The notes under the pieces are model-generated. The model ran no database searches and was not told the DNA's origin. It was given only the letters and a program-made list of their open reading frames with translations. A stretch of 64,000 nt of DNA from Thalassolituus maritimus (GTDB taxonomy: Bacteria; Pseudomonadota; Gammaproteobacteria; Pseudomonadales; Oceanobacteraceae), in assembly GCA_913019975.1 (NCBI GenBank), contig CAJWBH010000013.1:1-64000 (forward strand), in the 5' to 3' direction. Below, piece by piece: positions 38,801 to 45,827 of the stretch. The position numbers and the translations under genes were made by a program. How positions within the stretch are numbered: the stretch's first letter is position 1; the number at the start of each line of letters is the position of its first letter.

Positions 38801-39727
38801 GCCGTCGCTTTCTCCAGAAACGCCTACCGAACCGAGTCTGACGCCCTCGACAATAACGTGAGACGCGCCATCAGATGACGCCAGTGTACCGTAGGAGTCA
38901 GGAGCATCGCCAAAATCGGTGGCAGGTTCAGAACGGACACTGCCGGCGCGGAAAAGAAGCCATGAGTCGTATCGTGCGTCGCCGCGGTCAGCAAGACCAG
39001 CCGTCACAACAACCTCCTGCCCCGGGGTCACTCCGACACGACAGGATAAGCGGCGGGTAAAGCCATCCATTTCAACATCGAACGCACCCCCGGTGTTATC
39101 CAGAAAGAGCCCAGAGTTAGATATTCCGTCGTTATTATTAGGGCGGTCACTGGAGTCTGGAGATGGCAGCTGATCAGAATGAATATTGTTAATGGATACT
39201 TCATCACCACCCGGTGTTAATGCACAGTTCGAACCGTCCACCAGAATCTTAGCGACATCGTTAAAGGCGCCGACATATTCCAGGTACTCTTCTGAACCAA
39301 AGATGAAGTCCAATACCAGTACATCTTCTTGCGGGACAACTGAAAACACAAACTTGACTGGATCATAGACACGGCCACCGAAGACAGAATCTTCAATGCT
39401 ACGAGTATTAAACTGTGTTTCTGTATCTGCTGCTGAATTCGGACCCAGCACATCAACAACATCACCTGAGCTTAGAATCACCCCCTGCCCAAAGTCGTCG
39501 CCAAGAAGAAATTCATACCCGCTGAATTGACCAGCCTGAGACTGATTTGAGCCGCCAGTACGGATAATATAAGACGGATTACTGATCTGAACGCCCGGCC
39601 CTGAAAGCAACTCAGCCATCGTATCAACAGTTACTTGAGAATTGCTGAGAGGAAGCACTTCTTCAGCATGAAGCGACGAGGCATACGCCAGCGCGGCGAT
39701 ACAACCTGCCTTAAAAAAACGGGACAT
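29840..39727 (-). CDS. Giant adhesin-like protein fused to an OmpA-type outer membrane protein
   Basis: 3295 codons. Order: signal peptide 1-21; choice-of-anchor L-like domain about 28-260 (FGSEEYLEYVGAFNDVAKI); GEVED domain about 272-440 (literal ATGEVEDYRI at its end); a further beta domain to 545; eight full Ig-like repeats of roughly 100 residues, each with GISEDTG- or ISDDTG-like starts and DNAGN-like ends, plus a short ninth (547-1440); a Big-1/invasin-like domain to 1530; thrombospondin type 3 repeats 1533-2877; a hydrophobic segment with LRRR near 2905-2930; a second hydrophobic segment that looks like a signal peptide (SLLVGVLVMFAPLVSQA); an eight-stranded-type OmpA barrel about 2964-3122; one TSP3 repeat; and an OmpA peptidoglycan-binding domain 3182-3295 (GAYTDSLG, NQRLSERRANAV). 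Expected place: outer membrane, with a calcium-stiffened stalk outside or in the periplasm. The middle looks like a junction of two genes. Role in adhesion is inference. Confidence 0.88.
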   Translation of the reverse strand: MSRFFKAGCIAALAYASSLHAEEVLPLSNSQVTVDTMAELLSGPGVQISNPSYIIRTGGSNQSQAGQFSGYEFLLGDDFGQGVILSSGDVVDVLGPNSAADTETQFNTRSIEDSVFGGRVYDPVKFVFSVVPQEDVLVLDFIFGSEEYLEYVGAFNDVAKILVDGSNCALTPGGDEVSINNIHSDQLPSPDSSDRPNNNDGISNSGLFLDNTGGAFDVEMDGFTRRLSCRVGVTPGQEVVVTAGLADRGDARYDSWLLFRAGSVRSEPATDFGDAPDSYGTLASSDGASHVIVEGVRLGSVGVSGESDGFVDGIDNSLGEASDDSDNAISSVTAVPATGSQYNITVPATSINGFASNVIGWIDFDGDGVFQPDEASGVVSVSNNSYEVATSLTWSGLRSSVDVVPGRTYMRLRIANLGLTAATPAGQLATGEVEDYRIVISDGLAPSVTAIARQEPAQSLTNSSSVTFRVSFSEYIENIDATDFVASFGTVASVASVSETVFDITVSGISGANGTLALSLSDAQNIVDAEGNAASVTLPVDAETYTLDQSAPTAPVLSAISTDTGLSGSDQITNDPSLIFSGIAEAGSSVSVRIDGNEIATVVADASGNWSYDYSGTDLDDGSYSITATATDNAGNTSVESDSLTVVVDTVAPAPTVITGISEDTGRSNSDALTKDAELVLAGQAEANQRISVFVDGNYTGFADTDPAGAWTYDHTSVSLSDGEHVFTAVVSDAAGNTSTASAYTVTVDTEASAAPVISAISDDTGSPNDGITSDNTLRILGTAEALDSVVVSIDGNEVVTVQADGNGDWVYDNRATTLDDGNYVVTAVAVDAAGNESAVSGNYSITIDTSGPATPAIAAISNDTGVADGITADATLTISGSGGADTRITVFLDGAAIGTTSTTAAGSWTFDYSDVELAEGTYQLTAQSESLAGLTSPLSVAYPLTIDQTAPDAPVVTSVSEDTGVAGDQVTSDATLVLNGTAEAGADLDIRIDGALVGMVKANGSGEWTLDYSDVALADGVHQVTAIATDIAGNQSVESSVLTLIIDTQAPDTPILSGILEDTGASAADAVTSDNVVVYVGTAEAGSHVEILLDGSSLGSTQADESGQWQFDSAPLELADGTYQVIARSRDLAGNETDSQPLQLVIDTTAPVPATDTGISEDTATPNDRVTADNELVISGSSEPFSEIEVFINGIPAGIVSADDTGLWQLDYTDVALTDGEYQITNQVTDLAGNTGVVSAPVLIEVDTTTPEAPSITGISDDTGVDSTDGLTSDNRIVISGESEAGAEINIYRDESLIGNVIANASGEWSLDYGRTTLDDGEYSLTATATDTAGNLSGVSESFGITIDTLDPAELSLTQDGTTIVDYTPELSGDAEAGTLIKVSVNGNEYETTADAAGSWSLTVTDALDNGSYPVTVVSEDGAGNTREVSGEITIEVLVSADNSSTSATPLSVAADGSSASVITVIVRDTAGDIVTEVPAEFATDLGTLSAVTDQGNGIYSVELTSLFEVGTATVSITAAEEALIPVTIEFFAADGDGDGLTDLDEDRNGDGDPTNDDLDRDGTPDYLDDDDDGDGRTTEEEDVNGDGDPTNDDSDGDGIPDYLDRDDDSTDGTNDSDGDGIPDTVECPDGIPCQDSDADGTPDYMDEDDDNDGISSAEEGGDRDTDADGVPDFRDEDDDNDGILTRDEDLNDDGDFINDDQDGDGIPAYLDPNDADDSSAGDSDDDGIPDDIECASGYPCTDTDSDGIPDFADSDDDGDGIPTLSEGSDRDTDGDATPDYLDRDDDGDGIATADEDNNTDGDANPATTAGPDADNDGIPAYLDPNDSLTAAPGDADDDGITDDRECVSGLPCRDSDNDGRPDYMDSDDDNDGIPTRNEGAETDSDGNGVEDYLDNDDDGDGILTRDEDADTDLDGNAATNPGPDADSDGIPAYLDPNDGEAGVGDSDGDGIPDNTECGTALPCQDTDFDGIPDFRDEDDDGDSIPTVQESPGRDTDGNNIPDYLDADDDGDGIPTPMEDANTDLDNNAATNAGPDADGDGIPAYLDANDGVSTSPGDGDGDGIPDGIECPTGIPCVDRDFDGVPDYMDGDDDGDGIATADEDADLDGDGNPATNPGPDGDDDGVPDYLDPDSTDDDGDGLTNLEEDANGDGNPDNDDLDRDGVPDYLDPDDDGDGRTTLEEDLNGNGDPRDDDADGDGIPAYLDPNDELNGSPGDADEDGIFDDIECDTGFPCRDTDGDGLPDYLDSDDDNDGVPSSIEGFERDTDDDGIPDFRDADDDGDGVNTRSEDDDSDGDGNPSTQAGPDFDEDTIPAYLDPNDSDTSGPGDSDNDTLSDLAECQAGAPCEDSDQDGQPDYNDPDDDNDGRLTVDEDPNADGNPANDDTDGDGTPDYLDRDDDGDGIPSDEEGNGDADSDGIPDYLDPDGNTASGIGGDSDGDGINDITECPAGIPCRDTDGDGTPDYADDDDDNDGRPTIEEGPVRDTDGDGIPDYRDEDDDNDGFNTIDEGTGDSDGDGIPDYLDPSAGDSDEDGVPDGAECPDGVPCRDTDEDGIPDYLDEDDDGDGILSIEEDLGADGNPANDDTDGDGQPDYLDRDDDNDGVPTDEELGLDADNDDIPDYLDPDDSNEAMTPDGSGDSDRDGVSDARECPTGLPCPDSDSNGAPDYLSEDDDGDGIPTVDEDRNGDGDPLNDDTDNDGRPDYRDPDDDGDGVPTAEENEGDSDFDGIPDYLDPSGGDSDRDGISDAVECPGLILCWDSDGDDLPNFRDPDDDGDGVSTAFEDADGDGNPRNDDTDNDGIPDYLDPDDDNDGILTVEEGGTGDVDDDGIPDYRDPDSNNAAGMPDGSGDSDGDGISDRQECGTGAVCADSDGDGTPDYMQVPDAEQAPELVENIVPGKGEVNASLPGLGSQSLLWVLLGLPLVVLRRRAERHKRAFLKPTVSLLVGVLVMFAPLVSQAFESEESYVGLGLGFSRLTPGTSDSVYDNVDESGFGFQLFGGYRLKDDISVELHYTDLGNAVLEDGDTGEESDFGYSALGAALHWYPWQTSWNGKNSLNAYLEAGLASISTDSDVDYSKEASMALGLGIGIEYSFKDSWAARISGQSFTRDAHFVGLSIMKRFGTTEPVPQRRPVVKPRPLPKPEPVKAPVVIMADSDDDGIVDDIDDCPGTPSGMSVNHRGCSVLDARLDGVYFASGSAELTRGATRTLEQVADTLMEYPDARIEIGAYTDSLGAAANNQRLSERRANAVMQYLIDMGINPMRLEARGYGEEDPIASNDTAQGRAANRRVEIRVIK

Positions 39728-40161
39728 CTACGGGTCCTTTCGATTGCTCAATAATTAGAATACTGCCAACATCCCTGGAATTGACGAATGCACGTAAAAG
39801 CATCTGGTCGGCGGTATTACGTTGATTTCCATAATTGTAGCTTGTCATGGCAAAGCGATGATCCGTCTTCATCTTTACAAGCTGTCATTTCAGACCATCT
39901 GACATCACCGTTAAAAAACGTGTCTTACTCACTCCAGATAAAGCCAACCCTGAAGCAAACCGCGCGGACAATAAGTCTCTGAAAGGTACAGATTTCTGAA
40001 GTGCATCTTTATACCTGAAAACGCATTTAGTTACATTCCCATTGCATGCATTTACCGCTGATTTACAGTCAATCGGACGCAGTGTGCAACCAACGCATTT
40101 CAGAATCAAAAGGCTTTCCCGTACAATCCGCCTTCATCCTCAAGCCCAAGGAAAAATAGGA
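39728..40161. other. 434-bp non-coding region between divergent giant gene and mutS
   Basis: No convincing ORF was found. It must hold the promoter of the giant gene and of mutS. A TACAAT element at 40122-40127, 34 bp before the mutS ATG, with a weak TTTCAG -35, is the best mutS promoter candidate. In-frame ATG codons upstream of 40162 give no MutS-like sequence. Confidence 0.6.
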
Positions 40162-42741
40162 ATGAGCAAGGCGTCTTCACATACTCCGATGATGCAGCAG
40201 TACTTCAAGATTAAGTCTGAATTTCCGGACACCTTGCTGTTTTACCGTATGGGCGATTTCTACGAGCTATTCTACGATGACGCCAAGCGTGCCGCACAGA
40301 TCCTCGATATTACGCTGACCGCTCGCGGGCAAAGCGGTGGGCAGCCCATTCCAATGGCCGGTGTGCCATTTCACGCAGCAGAAAACTACATCGCCAAATT
40401 GGTTAAAAACGGGGTCTCAGTTGCTATCGCCGAACAGGTAGGCGACCCGGCCACCAGCAAGGGCCCTGTAGAACGAAAAGTCGTGCGCATACTAACGCCC
40501 GGCACACTAACCGACGAAGCCCTGCTCGATGAGCACCAGGACAACCTGCTTGTCTCTGTGTGCTCTCACCAGCAACGCCACGGGATCGCCGTTCTTGAGA
40601 TTTCATCCGGCCGTTTCAGTGTCTTTGAGGTGGATGGGGAAGATGCTCTGCTGGCAGAAATTGAGCGCCTTAGACCCGCAGAATTACTGTTGCCAGAAGA
40701 TCAGATTTTTCCGGATGCGATTGCCAACCGTGCCGGTGCCACACAGCAAGCACCATGGCACTATGAGTCAGATACAGCATTGCGCCTGCTGACAACTCAG
40801 TTAAAAACCCGCGATCTGCGCGGCTTTGGCTGCGAAGGGATGAAAACAGCGATCCGTGCCGCAGGCGCCCTGCTCAACTATGCGCAGGAAACACAACGCA
40901 ACAGCCTGCCCCACATTCGCTCCTTAACGGTAGAGCAACCTGACGACGCCATCATCATTGATCCTGCCAGCCGCCGTAATCTGGAAATCGACATCAACCA
41001 GAAAGGCGACGGCCTCTACACGCTCGCGTGGGTGCTCGACAAAACCGCGACAGCCATGGGCAGCCGTCTGTTACGCCGCTGGCTGAACCGCCCGCTGCGC
41101 GACCATTCTATTCTGAGGCTGCGCCAGAACCTGATCGCACAATGCCTGCAACAATACGCGCATGAAGACCTGCACCAGCATCTGAAGCAGGTCGGTGATA
41201 TTGAGCGTATTCTCTCTCGTGTGGCTCTGGGCTCCGCCCGCCCCCGTGACCTTGCGCGGCTGCGTGATGCCCTTGCGGTTATTCCCGACATCCGCCAGCG
41301 CCTGTCCGAGCTGGAAGCTCCTCTGGGGGCAGATATCTGTGAGCGGGCGCCCGAATTTCCACAATGGGTCAGCCGCTTACAAGCGGCGATTATCGACAAT
41401 CCTCCGGTCGTCATTCGTGACGGGGGCGTGATCGCCGAAGGCTACGACGCCGAACTCGATGAGTTGCGTTCCCTCAGTGAAAACGCAGGCGACTACCTGG
41501 TAAAACTGGAAGAGCGTGAACGTGAGCGGACAGGTATCAGTACCCTCAAGGTTGGCTACAATCGCGTACACGGTTACTACATTGAGATCAGTAAGGCGCA
41601 GTCTGAATCAGCACCGACTGAGTATATCCGCCGCCAGACGCTCAAAAATGCCGAGCGCTTTATTACCCCAGAGCTGAAAGAGTTCGAAGACAAAGCACTG
41701 AGCGCCAAAGCACGCGCACTGAGCAGAGAAAAAATGCTCTACGATGCCCTGCTGACGGATCTGGCCGAAGACCTGATTCCACTGCAAGTAGCGGCAGCAG
41801 CCTTGTCAGAACTGGATGTACTCACTTGCCTTGCTGAGCGTGCAGAAACGCTGCGCTTCAATGCGCCTGAACTGGTTGATGAGAGTGTCGTCGACATCCG
41901 TCAGGGCCGTCATCCTGTGGTCGAATCGCTGATCACCGACCCGTTTGTCGCCAACGATACCTGCCTGGATGTCGAACGCCGCATGCAGATCATTACCGGT
42001 CCGAATATGGGTGGTAAATCGACCTATATGCGTCAGGTGGCACTGATCACTCTACTGGCACACATCGGTTCTTACGTACCGGCTGAGTTCTGTAAACTCG
42101 GCCCCATCGACCGCATATTCACTCGTATGGGCTCAGCCGACGACGTCGCGGGTGGTCGCTCTACCTTTATGGTGGAAATGACTGAAACCGCCAATATTCT
42201 GCATAACGCGACGCGGGACAGTCTGGTGTTAATGGATGAAGTCGGGCGAGGCACCTCAACCTTTGATGGCCTGTCGCTGGCCTGGGCGGCAGCCGCACAT
42301 CTGGCCGAAAATACGGAAGCCTTTACGCTGTTCGCGACGCATTACTTCGAAATGACCGCTCTGCCAGAGCAGTACAGCAATACGATTAATGTTCACCTGA
42401 AAGCCACCGAACATGATGAGCGCATCATTTTTCTGCACAGTGTCGAAGAGGGCCCAGCTAACCAGAGTTACGGTTTGCAGGTTGCTCAGCTGGCGGGGGT
42501 TCCTCCTGCGGTTATCGCCAACGCCCGCCAGCAATTGTCGCAACTCGAACAACAAACGAGTCCGGTAACGCCTGTCGTTACCGCCAAAACCGGGCGTAGC
42601 GCTGAACCAGCGCCTATGCAATCAGACCTGTTCACCAGTGGACCGGGGCCAGCCGAAGAGGCGCTCGCTAAGGTGAATCCGGATGACCTGACCCCACGCC
42701 AGGCACTGGAGCTGGTCTATTCACTGAAGGACCTGATATAG
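40162..42741 (+). CDS. mutS: DNA mismatch repair protein MutS
   Basis: ATG 40162 ([18 protein letters not shown]) is the native start, preceded by AAGGA; 859 residues against 853 in E. coli. The mismatch-recognition motif [11 protein letters not shown] near 28 contains the Phe-X-Glu wedge, the connector and lever domains follow, [13 protein letters not shown] near 613 is Walker A, and [16 protein letters not shown] near 685 is the Walker B/signature region. The clamp and HTH dimerisation region ends the protein ([16 protein letters not shown]). It detects mispairs and recruits MutL. Confidence 0.97.
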   Translation: MSKASSHTPMMQQYFKIKSEFPDTLLFYRMGDFYELFYDDAKRAAQILDITLTARGQSGGQPIPMAGVPFHAAENYIAKLVKNGVSVAIAEQVGDPATSKGPVERKVVRILTPGTLTDEALLDEHQDNLLVSVCSHQQRHGIAVLEISSGRFSVFEVDGEDALLAEIERLRPAELLLPEDQIFPDAIANRAGATQQAPWHYESDTALRLLTTQLKTRDLRGFGCEGMKTAIRAAGALLNYAQETQRNSLPHIRSLTVEQPDDAIIIDPASRRNLEIDINQKGDGLYTLAWVLDKTATAMGSRLLRRWLNRPLRDHSILRLRQNLIAQCLQQYAHEDLHQHLKQVGDIERILSRVALGSARPRDLARLRDALAVIPDIRQRLSELEAPLGADICERAPEFPQWVSRLQAAIIDNPPVVIRDGGVIAEGYDAELDELRSLSENAGDYLVKLEERERERTGISTLKVGYNRVHGYYIEISKAQSESAPTEYIRRQTLKNAERFITPELKEFEDKALSAKARALSREKMLYDALLTDLAEDLIPLQVAAAALSELDVLTCLAERAETLRFNAPELVDESVVDIRQGRHPVVESLITDPFVANDTCLDVERRMQIITGPNMGGKSTYMRQVALITLLAHIGSYVPAEFCKLGPIDRIFTRMGSADDVAGGRSTFMVEMTETANILHNATRDSLVLMDEVGRGTSTFDGLSLAWAAAAHLAENTEAFTLFATHYFEMTALPEQYSNTINVHLKATEHDERIIFLHSVEEGPANQSYGLQVAQLAGVPPAVIANARQQLSQLEQQTSPVTPVVTAKTGRSAEPAPMQSDLFTSGPGPAEEALAKVNPDDLTPRQALELVYSLKDLI

Positions 42742-42760
42742 AGGATAAAGACGGAGCATT

Positions 42761-42777
42761 GTTCGGTATAACCGAAC
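42761..42777 (+). other. Small perfect hairpin after mutS
   Basis: GTTCGGT-ATA-ACCGAAC, 20 bp after the mutS stop. There is no T-run, so it may only slow or protect the transcript end. Confidence 0.4.
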
Positions 42778-42819
42778 GGTGTCTCCCGAATTTTCCCCAA
42801 CAAAAGAACACCCGGTGCC

Positions 42820-42848
42820 TTGCCTGACCATCGCCGACTACCTAGAAT
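42820..42848 (+). promoter_or_regulatory. fdxA promoter
   Basis: TTGCCT (42820-42825) and TAGAAT (42843-42848) are separated by exactly 17 nt, giving a leader of about 80 nt before the fdxA ATG. Confidence 0.7.
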
Positions 42849-42864
42849 ACCCGCAACCGTGATA

Positions 42865-42908
42865 AGCAGGGCCGAAGAGCCCGATATTTAGCAGGGCCAG
42901 AGAGCCCC
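42865..42908 (+). repeat. Two direct repeats, each a hairpin, in the fdxA leader
   Basis: AGCAGGGCCGAAGAGCCC (from 42865) and AGCAGGGCCAGAGAGCCCC (from 42890) are 25 bp apart. Each can fold as GGGC-6 nt-GCCC. They lie downstream of the predicted start site and so in the mRNA leader. Confidence 0.65.
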
Positions 42909-42933
42909 GAATAATGATTCAGGAGAAGATCAG

Positions 42934-43263
42934 ATGACCTTCGTCGTAACCGATAACTGCGTTAAGTGTAAGTACACAGACTGTGTTGAAGTCTGCCCGG
43001 TAGACTGCTTCTACGAAGGCCCGAACTTCCTCGTAATCCACCCGGATGAGTGCATTGACTGCGCACTGTGTGAACCAGAGTGCCCGGCAGAGGCCATTTT
43101 CTCTGAAGATGAAGTGCCAGCAGGTCAGGAACAGTACATCGAGCTCAACGCTGAGCTGTCTGAAGAGTGGGCAGACAACAACATTACTGAGCAGAAAGAT
43201 CCGCTGCCAGACGCAGAAGAATGGGACGGCGTACCAGACAAGATTCAGCACCTCGAACGCTGA
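42934..43263 (+). CDS. fdxA: Seven-iron ferredoxin
   Basis: 109 residues of the Azotobacter FdI-like type. [18 protein letters not shown] at the N-terminus and [16 protein letters not shown] near 40 supply cysteines for a [3Fe-4S] and a [4Fe-4S] cluster; the C-terminal half is acidic and long, as usual for FdxA. It transfers electrons in the cytoplasm; partners are not evident. GGAG precedes the ATG. Location after mutS is conserved in pseudomonads. Confidence 0.96.
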   Translation: MTFVVTDNCVKCKYTDCVEVCPVDCFYEGPNFLVIHPDECIDCALCEPECPAEAIFSEDEVPAGQEQYIELNAELSEEWADNNITEQKDPLPDAEEWDGVPDKIQHLER

Positions 43264-43286
43264 TTCAACGGTCTGCCCCGACCGTC

Positions 43287-43326
43287 AAAAAGCCCCGGTA
43301 ACTCATGTTGCCGGGGCTTTTTGTTT
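43287..43326. terminator. Bidirectional terminator between fdxA and moeA
   Basis: AAAAAGCCCCGG (43287-43298) pairs with CCGGGGCTTTTT (43311-43322), followed by GTTTTC. It suits both convergent genes. Confidence 0.92.
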
Positions 43327-43348
43327 TCTTCGCACTCTACATCCGACT

Positions 43349-44599
43349 TCAGCTGAGCCACTGATCGAACATTTCGACCATCACGGTCTCGCCCGGCTCA
43401 ACATGGCCGCGCTCCTGCTCAAGCACAATAAAACAGTTTGCCTTGCTGACGGAGCTCAGAATTCCCGAGCCCTGCTGCCCTGTACTGCGCACCTGCCATT
43501 GGCCAGCCTCATGTAATTCAGCAATACCTCTCTGGTAATCCGCCCGGCCTGGACGCTTTTTCAAGCGCTCGCTGGCGATGGCAGGAATACGAATCGGTGG
43601 AGTAACCTTTTCACCAGATAGACTCCGTAGCACAGGCAGTCCAACCTGATGCAATGTCACCAGGGCAGATACCGGATTACCCGGTAAGCCCAGAAAAAGC
43701 GTTTTGCCGATACGCCCAAACGCCAGTGGCTTGCCCGGTTTCATCGCCAGCTTCCACAAATCAAGCTGCCCGAGCGCTTCGACCGCCGTACGGGTAAAGT
43801 CCGCTTCACCGACGGAAACACCGCCACTGGTAATGATAATGTCGGCTTCCGATGCCGCTGTCTCCAGCGCTTCCTGAATGGCTCCAAGCGTATCGCTCAC
43901 CGCGGTAACCAGGGTTACTTCAGCCCCCAGTCGCGTTAGAACCGGGCGCAATACATAGGAATTGCTCTCGTAAATCTTACCTACAGGCAAGTCATTACCG
44001 GGGGCGATCAACTCATCGCCGGTCGTCAGCAAGCTGACTCGTAATGGCCGGACTACCGACACATCAGCAATACCGATACTTGCCAGTAATCCACAATCAG
44101 CAGGCGTCAGGCGTCGCCCAGCGTTCAGGACGACATCGCCATGGCGAATATCTTCTCCGGCACGACGGATATTATCGCCATCGCGAAGAGACTCCGGGTT
44201 ATCGACCCGCACACCGGCATCCACAACCTCGGTACTTTCCTGCATCACCACCAGCTTCGCGCCGTCAGGGACTACGGCTCCGGTCATAATCCGGACACAT
44301 TCACCGGCACTGAGCACCCCTTCAAATACTTCACCAGCCAGGACAATACCGCGCTGACGGAAAAGGCCGATCGGTGTGCGTCCGCTCTCAAGCTTACCCG
44401 GATTGACCGCGTACCCATCCATCGCTGAATTATCCGCAGGGGGCACATTCACAGGGCTGATAACATCCTCGGCCAGAACGCGTCCGCATGCGTGCTCCAA
44501 CGGACAAAGCTCGCCTTCAGTCACCGGAGTCACCTGCAATAGCAGGTACTCAATCGCTTCATTAACCGGTGTTAAGCCCGGCTTGTCACAAGGGTTCAT
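43349..44599 (-). CDS. moeA: Molybdopterin molybdenumtransferase MoeA
   Basis: 416 residues. PADNSAMDGYA near 56 is the conserved substrate loop, LTTGDELIAPG near 190 starts the MoaB-like subdomain, IITSGGVSVGEADF near 254 is the MPT-binding motif, and LPGNPVSALV near 307 is typical. It inserts molybdenum into adenylylated molybdopterin. Its ATG overlaps the stop of the FAH-family gene by 4 bp (ATGA), so the two are coupled though functionally unrelated. Confidence 0.96.
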   Translation of the reverse strand: MNPCDKPGLTPVNEAIEYLLLQVTPVTEGELCPLEHACGRVLAEDVISPVNVPPADNSAMDGYAVNPGKLESGRTPIGLFRQRGIVLAGEVFEGVLSAGECVRIMTGAVVPDGAKLVVMQESTEVVDAGVRVDNPESLRDGDNIRRAGEDIRHGDVVLNAGRRLTPADCGLLASIGIADVSVVRPLRVSLLTTGDELIAPGNDLPVGKIYESNSYVLRPVLTRLGAEVTLVTAVSDTLGAIQEALETAASEADIIITSGGVSVGEADFTRTAVEALGQLDLWKLAMKPGKPLAFGRIGKTLFLGLPGNPVSALVTLHQVGLPVLRSLSGEKVTPPIRIPAIASERLKKRPGRADYQRGIAELHEAGQWQVRSTGQQGSGILSSVSKANCFIVLEQERGHVEPGETVMVEMFDQWLS

Positions 44600-45279
44600 A
44601 AGCGCACCTCCTGAGACTGCGGACTCACAACCTCAGTCTTTACCGCAACCCAATCCTCTAACGCCAGTTCGAGAGAATCCCCGACGTTAAGAGGCCCGAC
44701 ACCGGGTGGTGTGCCCGTCATAACGACGTCGCCCGGATTAAGGGTAAAAGAGTGAGACATGTGAGCGATCAGAGACAGTACAGGGTTAAGCATATCGGCA
44801 CTATTGCCTGACTGTTGCTGAGCTCCATTGCGGTGCAAAGAGAAATTTAGGTTCTGCCAGTCAGATACCCGCGCCGCAGATACAAATGGGCTCAGCGGGC
44901 ACGAGCCGTCGAACGCTTTTGCGCGCTCCCATGGCAAGCCCTTCTCTTTTAAAACGGACTGAACATCCCGCAACGTCAAATCCAGGCCGAGACCGACACC
45001 GGCAAGAGCGCCGGACACTTCAGCTTCGCTGGCTTTCTGAAGACGTTTCCCAATCAGCACAGCCACTTCGAGTTCGTGATGAACATCGCCCTGAGACAGA
45101 GGAATACTTAACGGAGCCTGCAGATCACAGGCCGCATCAGCAGGTTTAATGAATAAGACAGGGGTATCAGGAACGGGATTATTCAGCTCTGCGGCATGGG
45201 CCGCATAGTTACGACCGACGCACACGATCTTACCGACCGGCGAAGAAAACAGCGCACCATCAAGGGAAGGGGTGAACAT
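44596..45279 (-). CDS. Fumarylacetoacetate hydrolase (FAH) family protein
   Basis: 227 residues. CVGRNYAAHAAELNN near 21, PVLFIKPADAA near 40, and HHELEVAVLIGK near 67 with Glu metal ligands are FAH-core motifs; MTGTPPGVGPL near 187 closes the active site. Family members hydrolyse acylpyruvates or isomerise/decarboxylate aromatic-catabolism intermediates; small members such as YcgM act as acylpyruvases or oxaloacetate decarboxylases. Exact substrate unknown. It is upstream of and coupled to moeA. Confidence 0.9.
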   Translation of the reverse strand: MFTPSLDGALFSSPVGKIVCVGRNYAAHAAELNNPVPDTPVLFIKPADAACDLQAPLSIPLSQGDVHHELEVAVLIGKRLQKASEAEVSGALAGVGLGLDLTLRDVQSVLKEKGLPWERAKAFDGSCPLSPFVSAARVSDWQNLNFSLHRNGAQQQSGNSADMLNPVLSLIAHMSHSFTLNPGDVVMTGTPPGVGPLNVGDSLELALEDWVAVKTEVVSPQSQEVRL

Positions 45280-45299
45280 AATGAACCTGCTACAACGTA

Positions 45300-45327
45300 A
45301 AACCCCGACTATAACATGCCGGGGTTT
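45300..45327 (-). terminator. Terminator of the PilZ gene
   Basis: AAACCCCG (45300-45307) pairs with CGGGGTTT (45320-45327); the minus strand continues with a TTTT-rich stretch. It separates the PilZ gene from the FAH gene. Confidence 0.7.
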
Positions 45328-45348
45328 ACCGCGAATCAGGTCTGGTTG

Positions 45349-45717
45349 TCAGGCTTTACCGCCGGGGAATGAGATCAATTCTGCAAGTTCACGATTCACC
45401 TGCGACGGCACTTCGAGACTGCTCTCCAGAACTCCGCGCAGGGTTTCCTGACTCTCAAAATCCATCGAGTCACAAGCACAACCGACGACGTCGTCATCGA
45501 TGTGCACGAGGGAGCAGTCCATAACAATAATGCCGCCAGTTTCGAGCGTCAGACTGATCTTCAGCGATTGCTCCAGCTGCCAGGTAACATTCTCCGGAAT
45601 GACCAACAGAATGCCTCGCATACTGATATCCAGGCAGAAGGTTTCAAGCTTCTGATTACCGTCGTCAACCTGAACCCGTTGAAACAGGTGAACGCGCTTT
45701 GCTTGTCGTTGTTCCAT
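45349..45717 (-). CDS. PilZ domain c-di-GMP receptor protein
   Basis: ATG 45717 (MEQRQAKRV) has AGGA 9 nt upstream; the longer in-frame start at 45771 is not needed. 122 residues. RQAKR near residues 4-8 is the RxxxR motif and DISMRGILL near 30 is the D/NxSxxG motif, both required for c-di-GMP binding. It is a single-domain adaptor, so its effector partner is not visible. The window also encodes two c-di-GMP enzymes. Confidence 0.88.
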   Translation of the reverse strand: MEQRQAKRVHLFQRVQVDDGNQKLETFCLDISMRGILLVIPENVTWQLEQSLKISLTLETGGIIVMDCSLVHIDDDVVGCACDSMDFESQETLRGVLESSLEVPSQVNRELAELISFPGGKA

Positions 45718-45827
45718 GGTTGTTTCCTGTTTGGGATACAACAGGTTTAGCCTGTTATGGCGAAACCGCAAGCTCGCGAATGCGATTTATTCCAGTCGGG
45801 TCACTTTTCAGCGACCTGACCGAACTA

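Noticed and set aside
40042..40161. 40-codon N-terminal extension of MutS
   Set aside because: No MutS similarity, and a ribosome-binding site and canonical start lie at 40162.
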